Assembly (NCBI GenBank): GCA_018374355.1 | Contig: JAHAFI010000002.1 | Span: 102,025 to 166,024 of the forward strand | Source: Clostridiales bacterium | GTDB lineage: Bacteria; Bacillota; Clostridia; Lachnospirales; Lachnospiraceae | Reading direction: 5' to 3' | Length of the DNA: 64,000 nt | Shown here: positions 59,162-64,000 of the stretch, one piece after another | Numbering within the stretch: the stretch's first letter is position 1 | Layout: every line of letters begins with the position of its first letter | The notes under the pieces: model-generated | Seen by the model: only the letters and a program-made list of their open reading frames with translations | Databases searched by the model: none | What the model was told of the DNA's origin: nothing | Made by a program: the position numbers and the translations under genes

Positions 59162-59871
59162 AAATATTAGCGCTGGACAGTTCAGGACTGGTGGCTTCCG
59201 TGGCAGTGGTGGAAGATGACAATCTGCTTGCGGAGTACACCGTAAATTATAAAAAGACCCACTCCCAGACCCTGCTTCCCATGCTGGATGAAATCTGCCG
59301 GATGACAGAGCTGGATCTGGAAACCGTGGATGCTATTGCAGTGGCAGCAGGACCGGGCTCCTTTACGGGGCTGCGGATCGGTTCCGCTACGGCCAAGGGG
59401 CTGGGGCTGGCTTTGAAAAAACCGCTGGTGGGAGTGCCTACCGTGGAAGGGCTGGCCTACAATCTGTACGATGCGCCGGGATTGGTCTGCCCGATCATGG
59501 ATGCCCGGAGAAATCAGGTCTATACAGGTCTGTACACCTTTGAAAATCATGAGATGAAGACCGTTAAGCCCCAGACAGCTATGGATATCGGAGAGCTGGT
59601 GGAAGAACTGAACGGATTAAACAGAGAAGTGATTTTTCTGGGAGACGGAGTGGCGGTATATAAAGAAAAGATTCAGGAAATGCTTCGGGTTCCCTTTTCC
59701 TTTGCTCCGGCTCATCTGAATAAGCAGAGAGCAGGGGCGGTAGGAGCGCTGGGCGCAAAATATTTTGCAGAGGGCAGAGGGGAAACCGCTATGGAACACC
59801 AGCCCGATTATCTGCGTGTGTCCCAAGCGGAGAGAGAACGTGCAGAAAGAGAAGGGAAGAACAATGGTTGA
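59158..59871 (+). CDS. tsaB: t6A synthesis protein TsaB
   Basis: The 237-residue protein has 'ILALDSSGLVASVAVVEDD' and 'VAAGPGSFTGLRIGSATAKG' of the TsaB half of the Kae1-like fold. It scaffolds TsaD and TsaE. It overlaps tsaE by 4 bp and rimI by 8 bp, so the three are tightly coupled. Confidence 0.95.
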   Translation: MKILALDSSGLVASVAVVEDDNLLAEYTVNYKKTHSQTLLPMLDEICRMTELDLETVDAIAVAAGPGSFTGLRIGSATAKGLGLALKKPLVGVPTVEGLAYNLYDAPGLVCPIMDARRNQVYTGLYTFENHEMKTVKPQTAMDIGELVEELNGLNREVIFLGDGVAVYKEKIQEMLRVPFSFAPAHLNKQRAGAVGALGAKYFAEGRGETAMEHQPDYLRVSQAERERAEREGKNNG

Positions 59872-60316
59872 AATCAGAGAAATGCAGTTGGATGATCTGG
59901 AACAGGTGATGGTTATCGAAAATGAAAACTTTTCCAGACCATGGACGGAAACGGGATTTTTCTCTTTTTTGATCCGTCAGGACACCCTGTTTTTGGTGGC
60001 GGAGGAAGAGGAAAAGATTTTGGGCTATTGCGGCGTGGTAATGGTACAGGATGAAGGTGACATTACCAATGTGGCAGTTGCCAACGAACGCCAGAATCAG
60101 GGAATCGGAAAGAAGCTGGTAGAAGAACTGATTCGCAGAACCGAGGAAGCAGGGGTTAGGCAGTTGTATCTGGAAGTGCGGGCCAGCAATGAGCGGGCCA
60201 TCCATGTGTATGAAAAAATGGGCTTTGTCAGGAATGGTTTAAGGAAAAATTATTATGAAGATCCTGTTGAGGACGGCCTTTTGATGAAGCATGTTTCTGG
60301 GAACAGCAACGGATAA
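59864..60316 (+). CDS. rimI: Ribosomal protein S18 N-acetyltransferase
   Basis: The 150-residue GNAT protein has 'MQLDDLEQVMVIENENFSRP', the acetyl-CoA loop 'NQGIGKKLVEELI' and 'LEVRASNERAIHVYEKMGF'. RimI acetylates the N-terminus of S18. ATG 59864 overlaps tsaB and follows AGAAGGGAAG. The gene order tsaE-tsaB-rimI-tsaD is widely conserved in Firmicutes. Confidence 0.94.
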   Translation: MVEIREMQLDDLEQVMVIENENFSRPWTETGFFSFLIRQDTLFLVAEEEEKILGYCGVVMVQDEGDITNVAVANERQNQGIGKKLVEELIRRTEEAGVRQLYLEVRASNERAIHVYEKMGFVRNGLRKNYYEDPVEDGLLMKHVSGNSNG

Positions 60317-60421
60317 AGCTTCCAGTGCTGCAAGTGATTCCCAGTAGGAATCCTAAGGACAATTTGGTATCATAAGGTTGTGACAAACCAGTGTAGAAAA
60401 TGCAGCTTTAGGAGGATATCA

Positions 60422-60661
60422 ATGAGAAAATACGATCAGGATAAATTGATAAAAATAATCTGTAATAAATGTGGAAAGGAATTGCCGGCAGAGCAGGAAA
60501 TTGTCAAAGAAGGGGTTTGTACTCTGGAAGCCGACTGGGGATATTTTTCTGATAAAGACGGGGAACACCATGAGTTCGATCTCTGCGAAGAATGCTATGA
60601 CATTTGGGTGAACGGCTTTAAAATTCCGGTAAAGGTTACGGAACGGACCGAAATGCTCTGA
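60422..60661 (+). CDS. Small zinc ribbon protein
   Basis: A 79-residue acidic protein with two C-x2-C pairs ('CNKCGKELP' and 'CEECYDIWVNGF') and a central 'LEADWGYFSDKDGEHHEFD'. It probably binds one zinc. The start follows TAGGAGG perfectly. Proteins of this kind are common and unnamed in Lachnospiraceae. It sits within the t6A cluster; no function is known. Confidence 0.8.
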   Translation: MRKYDQDKLIKIICNKCGKELPAEQEIVKEGVCTLEADWGYFSDKDGEHHEFDLCEECYDIWVNGFKIPVKVTERTEML

Positions 60662-60710
60662 ACGGCGGACTGTAAATTCCTAAAATAAGCAGGAAGAATA
60701 GAGGAAAAAT

Positions 60711-61631
60711 ATGTTAGATGTTTGTTTATTAGGGACAGGGGGAATGATGCCTTTGCCGCATCGTTTCCTTACTTCTTTGATGACCAGATACAATGGAAGT
60801 AATTTGATGATTGATTGCGGAGAGGGAACTCAGGTGGCGGTAAAATCCAAGGGCTGGAGTTTCAAATCCATTGATGTGATCTGTTTTACCCATTATCACG
60901 CAGACCATATCAGCGGTCTTCCCGGCCTGCTGCTCACCATGGGCAATGCAGAGCGGACAGAACCGCTTCTTTTGATTGGTCCGAAGGGGCTGGAACGGGT
61001 GGTTGGAGCGCTGAGGATGATAGCGCCGGAGCTGCCGTTTCCGATTATCTATAGAGAAATTGCAGGACAGGAAGAGACTTTCCAAGTGAACGGGTACGAG
61101 ATCACGGCCTTCCGTGTAAACCACAACGTGCTCTGCTACGGGTATACCATCGAAATCCATCGCAGCGGCAAATTTTCTGTGGAGCAGGCGAAAGCCAATG
61201 GGATTCCCTTAAAATACTGGAATCCCCTGCAAAAGGGAAATACCGTGGAGGCGGACGGAGTGATCTATACGCCGGACATGGTTTTAGGACCGGACAGAAA
61301 GGGACTGAAACTGACGTACTGTACCGACAGCCGTCCCACAGCATCCATGGAAGAGCATGCAAAGGATTCTGATCTTCTGATCTGTGAGGGAATGTACGGT
61401 GAACCGGAAAAAGATGCCAAGGCAAGAGAATACAAGCATATGACGATGAAAGAGGCGGCGAAGCTGGCCAAAAAAGCCGGCGCTGCCCAGATGTGGCTGA
61501 CACATTTCAGCCCTTCCCTTGTGCGTCCGGAAGAATATATGAAAGAAATCAGGGAAATATTCCCGAACAGCTATGCAGGGAAGGATGGAAAATCCTTGGA
61601 CCTGCTGTTTGAGGAGGATGAAAATGAGTGA
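60711..61631 (+). CDS. rnz: RNase Z-like metallo-beta-lactamase protein
   Basis: The 306-residue protein has 'LLGTGGMMPLPHRFLTSL', 'IDCGEGTQVAVK' and the zinc site 'FTHYHADHISGLPG', with 'LTYCTDSRP' and 'LTHFSP'. RNase Z trims tRNA 3' ends. The length is typical. It overlaps tsaD by 8 bp. The specific tRNA role is inferred from the family. Confidence 0.9.
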   Translation: MLDVCLLGTGGMMPLPHRFLTSLMTRYNGSNLMIDCGEGTQVAVKSKGWSFKSIDVICFTHYHADHISGLPGLLLTMGNAERTEPLLLIGPKGLERVVGALRMIAPELPFPIIYREIAGQEETFQVNGYEITAFRVNHNVLCYGYTIEIHRSGKFSVEQAKANGIPLKYWNPLQKGNTVEADGVIYTPDMVLGPDRKGLKLTYCTDSRPTASMEEHAKDSDLLICEGMYGEPEKDAKAREYKHMTMKEAAKLAKKAGAAQMWLTHFSPSLVRPEEYMKEIREIFPNSYAGKDGKSLDLLFEEDENE

Positions 61632-62649
61632 GAAAGATATTTTAATTCTGGCAATTGAAAGTTCCTGTGATGAAACGGCAGCAGCGGTGGTAAAAAACGG
61701 GCGGACGATTTTATCCAATGTGATTTCCTCTCAGATCGAACTGCATAAATTATATGGAGGCGTCGTCCCTGAGATCGCTTCCAGAAAACATATAGAAAAG
61801 ATCAATCAGGTCATTGAGGAGGCGCTGGCAGAAGCAGGAGTGACTCTGGATGATCTGGATGCTGTGGGTGTTACCTACGGTCCGGGACTGGTAGGCGCTC
61901 TTTTGGTGGGCGTAGCGGAAGCAAAAGCAATCAGCTATGCAAAAAAACTGCCGTTGGTGGGAGTCCATCATATCGAAGGCCATGTATCGGCCAATTATAT
62001 TGAAAATCCGGAGCTGGAGCCGCCATTTATGTGTCTGATCGTATCCGGGGGTCATACCCATCTGGTAGTTGTGAAAGATTACGGTGAATTTGAAATTCTG
62101 GGAAGAACGAGAGATGATGCGGCGGGAGAAGCGTTTGATAAAGTAGCGAGAGCCATCGGTCTGGGATATCCCGGCGGACCCAAGATAGATAAGCTGTCAA
62201 AAGAAGGAAATGCGGAGGCCATTGCATTTCCAAAGGCAAAATTGGAAAACGGACCCTATGATTTCAGCTTCAGCGGCGTAAAATCCGCTGTTTTAAACCA
62301 TATCAACCGCTGTAAGATGCAGGGAGAAGCAATCTGCGAGGCAGATATCGCAGCATCCTTCCAGAAAGCGGTAGTGGATACATTGGTGGAAAAAGCGGTG
62401 AAGGCGGCAAAGGAATATGAGATGGATAAGCTGGCCATTGCAGGGGGAGTGGCATCCAACGGAACTCTCAGAAAGGCAATGGAAGAAGCATGTGAAAAAG
62501 AGGGAATTCGTTTTTATCATCCGTCACCGATTTTCTGCACCGACAATGCGGCGATGATCGGGGTTGCAGCGTATTATGAATACCTGAAAGGCACAAGACA
62601 CGGACTGGATTTGAACGCGGTACCGAATTTGAAACTGGGTGAACGCTAA
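61624..62649 (+). CDS. tsaD: t6A synthase catalytic subunit TsaD
   Basis: The 341-residue protein has 'LAIESSCDETAAAVVKNG', the metal motif 'HIEGHVSANYI', 'VSGGHTHLVVVKDYG', and 'GGVASNGTLR'. It transfers the threonylcarbamoyl group to A37. ATG 61624 follows GAGGAGGATG and overlaps the RNase Z-like gene. Confidence 0.97.
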   Translation: MSEKDILILAIESSCDETAAAVVKNGRTILSNVISSQIELHKLYGGVVPEIASRKHIEKINQVIEEALAEAGVTLDDLDAVGVTYGPGLVGALLVGVAEAKAISYAKKLPLVGVHHIEGHVSANYIENPELEPPFMCLIVSGGHTHLVVVKDYGEFEILGRTRDDAAGEAFDKVARAIGLGYPGGPKIDKLSKEGNAEAIAFPKAKLENGPYDFSFSGVKSAVLNHINRCKMQGEAICEADIAASFQKAVVDTLVEKAVKAAKEYEMDKLAIAGGVASNGTLRKAMEEACEKEGIRFYHPSPIFCTDNAAMIGVAAYYEYLKGTRHGLDLNAVPNLKLGER

Positions 62650-62673
62650 AGCGGGAAAGGTCATGGGAAGAAG

Positions 62674-63429
62674 ATGAAATGTACAGCCATCGTTCTGGCA
62701 GCAGGACAGGGAAAAAGAATGAACAGCAAAATTCAGAAACAATTTTTGGATATTCAGGGTTATCCGGTGTTATACTATGCTTTGAAAAGCTTTCAGGAGT
62801 GCCCTTGGATGGATGAAATCATTCTGGTGACAGGAGAGGATGAACGGGATTACTGCCGCAGTGAAATTGTGGAAAAATATCAGCTCAGTAAAGTGACAAA
62901 GATTACCGCCGGAGGAAAAGAGCGGTATCATTCTGTGCAGAATGGTTTGAAAGCCTGCGGGGAGACGGATTTTGTGTTCATTCACGATGGCGCCAGACCA
63001 TTTCTGGATCAGGAGATGCTGGAAAGAGGGCTGGCCTGTGTGCAGAAATGGGGAGCATGTGCAGCAGGAATGCCGTCTAAAGACACGGTGAAGATTGTGA
63101 ATGCCCACAGACAGGTAGAGTCTACCCCGGACAGAAGCCGGGTTTGGAATGTACAGACCCCACAGGTGTTTCGGTATCAACTGGCAGCCGATGCCTATGA
63201 ATGCGCATTGCAGGGAGACTGCACCGGGATCACAGACGATGCCATGGTAGTGGAGCTGTATGGAAAGCATCCGGTGATGATGTATGAGGGTTCTTATCAA
63301 AACATCAAAATCACCACACCGGAAGACTTGGATGTGGCGAATGCGTTTATCTTGAAAGCAGATAAGACAGGGGAAAATGGGTTCTACAAAAAAATTGAAA
63401 AAAATACAAATTATGTATTGACACTTTGA
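62674..63429 (+). CDS. ispD: 2-C-methyl-D-erythritol 4-phosphate cytidylyltransferase
   Basis: The 251-residue enzyme of the MEP isoprenoid pathway has the nucleotide loop 'IVLAAGQGKRMNS', 'FIHDGARPFL', and 'GITDDAMVVEL'. It forms CDP-methylerythritol from MEP and CTP. The C-terminal tail after 'NAFIL' is longer than usual, reaching an AT-rich end before the tRNA genes. Confidence 0.95.
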   Translation: MKCTAIVLAAGQGKRMNSKIQKQFLDIQGYPVLYYALKSFQECPWMDEIILVTGEDERDYCRSEIVEKYQLSKVTKITAGGKERYHSVQNGLKACGETDFVFIHDGARPFLDQEMLERGLACVQKWGACAAGMPSKDTVKIVNAHRQVESTPDRSRVWNVQTPQVFRYQLAADAYECALQGDCTGITDDAMVVELYGKHPVMMYEGSYQNIKITTPEDLDVANAFILKADKTGENGFYKKIEKNTNYVLTL

Positions 63430-63495
63430 AAGATTGATGATAGAATACCAATTGTCTCTGAGCGAGACGGGTGCGACAGACCACAAAACAGATAT

Positions 63496-63581
63496 GGAGA
63501 GGTATCGAAGTGGTCATAACGAGGCGGTCTTGAAAACCGTTTGTCCGCAAGGGCGCGTGGGTTCGAATCCCACCCTCTCCG
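63496..63581 (+). tRNA. tRNA-Ser (UGA)
   Basis: Acceptor GGAGAGG/CCTCTCC with discriminator G. The anticodon loop CTTGAAA gives anticodon TGA. A long variable arm and GGTTCGAATCC T-arm are present. The 86-nt length fits serine. CCA is not encoded. Confidence 0.95.
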
Positions 63582-63617
63582 TTTAATAAAATAATACAAA
63601 AAAGCATGTAAGCGTTT

Positions 63618-63706
63618 GGAGAAGTACCCAAGTGGCTGAAGGGGCTCCCCTGGAAAGGGAGTAGGTCGTTAGTAGCGGCGCGAGGGTTCAAATCCCTCCT
63701 TCTCCG
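63618..63706 (+). tRNA. tRNA-Ser (GGA)
   Basis: Acceptor GGAGAAG/CTTCTCC with discriminator G. Anticodon stem CTCCC/GGGAG with loop CTGGAAA gives anticodon GGA. A long variable arm and GGTTCAAATCC are present. CCA is not encoded. Confidence 0.95.
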
Positions 63707-63747
63707 TTTTCGATGCGAAATAAGTTGGAAAATGATGAAAAAACTTG

Positions 63748-63776
63748 TTGACATCGAGAAAAAAACATGATATTAT
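63748..63776 (+). promoter_or_regulatory. rRNA operon promoter P1
   Basis: TTGACA (63748-63753), 17 bp, TATTAT (63771-63776), in AT-rich DNA after the tRNAs. Confidence 0.78.
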
Positions 63777-63843
63777 ATCGAAGTTGCTTGCGACGATGTT
63801 CGAAAGAACTGAAAAAACTTTTCGAAAAAAGTTAAAAAAGTTC

Positions 63844-63872
63844 TTGACAAGTCAAAAACAACGTGATAAAAT
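63844..63872 (+). promoter_or_regulatory. rRNA operon promoter P2
   Basis: TTGACA (63844-63849), 17 bp, TAAAAT (63867-63872). Two consensus promoters about 96 bp apart, then ATTGATAACTGAACAGTG, are typical just upstream of 16S rRNA in Clostridia. Confidence 0.8.
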
Positions 63873-63879
63873 ATCAAAG

Positions 63880-64000
63880 CTGTCAAAAAAAGACAGCAAA
63901 CAAACGAACATTGATAACTGAACAGTGAAACACATTCCTCGAAAGTTCTTTTAAAAATCATTAATCGAACGATCGAAAGATCCTTATAAAAACAGTAAAA
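63880..64000 (+). other. Leader of an rRNA operon
   Basis: After P2 come GCTGTC-AAAAAAA-GACAGC, a hairpin, then GAACATTGATAACTGAACAG, a stretch common in 16S leaders. No mature 16S sequence is inside the window; it should start shortly after 64000. Confidence 0.65.

Overview
The window looks like chromosome from a Lachnospiraceae-type member of the Bacillota (Clostridia). Protein sequence style, strong AGGAGG ribosome binding sites, a tryptophan T-box, HprK, a TipAL-type MerR protein, the TsaE-TsaB-RimI-TsaD cluster and an rRNA operon leader all fit. I cannot name a genus. Every identification here was made by reading the sequence; no database was searched.

Region 1 (1-5050) is accessory. 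It starts with phage head genes (scaffold, major capsid, HK97 gp10-like) that pass directly into small phage genes and a DUF1492 regulator. A type I toxin-antitoxin cassette follows (holin-like toxin plus convergent antisense RNA), then an ATPase/DUF4143 protein and the remains of a MazF/PemK toxin gene. Region 2 (5031-9352) is an autoregulated HTH/membrane protein/ABC exporter operon, a Nif11-like peptide gene, and a TipAL regulator with a strong internal start for its drug-binding domain.

Region 3 (9391-23842) is the most interesting block. A GntR-LacI hybrid regulator diverges from a seven-gene operon: two LplB/YtcP-type sugar permeases, a solute-binding lipoprotein, an unrecognised probable TIM-barrel protein, a glycyl radical enzyme activase, a glycyl radical enzyme with an unusual active-site loop, and a GH38 alpha-mannosidase. 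An AraC regulator closes the locus. The set suggests uptake of a mannose-containing glycoside, its hydrolysis, and radical chemistry on the product or aglycone. I do not recognise this as a described pathway.

Region 4 (23975-33452) is a patchwork: a truncated dapF, a glyoxalase-like protein, small membrane ORFs, a MutS2-like protein without a visible Smr domain, an Rpn-type nuclease, rubrerythrin, azlCD, a 252-bp palindromic array, and trpB under a tryptophan T-box. Region 5 (33714-46529) holds a TetM/EF-G-like GTPase fused to a Rae1/YacP-like NYN nuclease, then dus, an HD hydrolase, a GreA-type factor, uppP, acetyltransferases, sugar oxidoreductases, an MFS carrier and galE.

Region 6 (46610-64000) is core genome: DUF1846, ftsH, uvrC, hprK, a ROK glucokinase, a class A PBP, a YigZ-type protein, cyclophilin, tsaE-tsaB-rimI, a zinc ribbon protein, an RNase Z-like protein, tsaD, ispD, two tRNA-Ser genes and tandem rRNA promoters. 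The 16S gene would begin beyond the window.

Across 27.9-58.6 kb there is a repeat family of about 145 bp with GTAACTRTTCAG-type inverted ends and internal hairpins that keep pairing through compensatory changes. At least five full copies and several fragments are present, all at gene ends or between genes.
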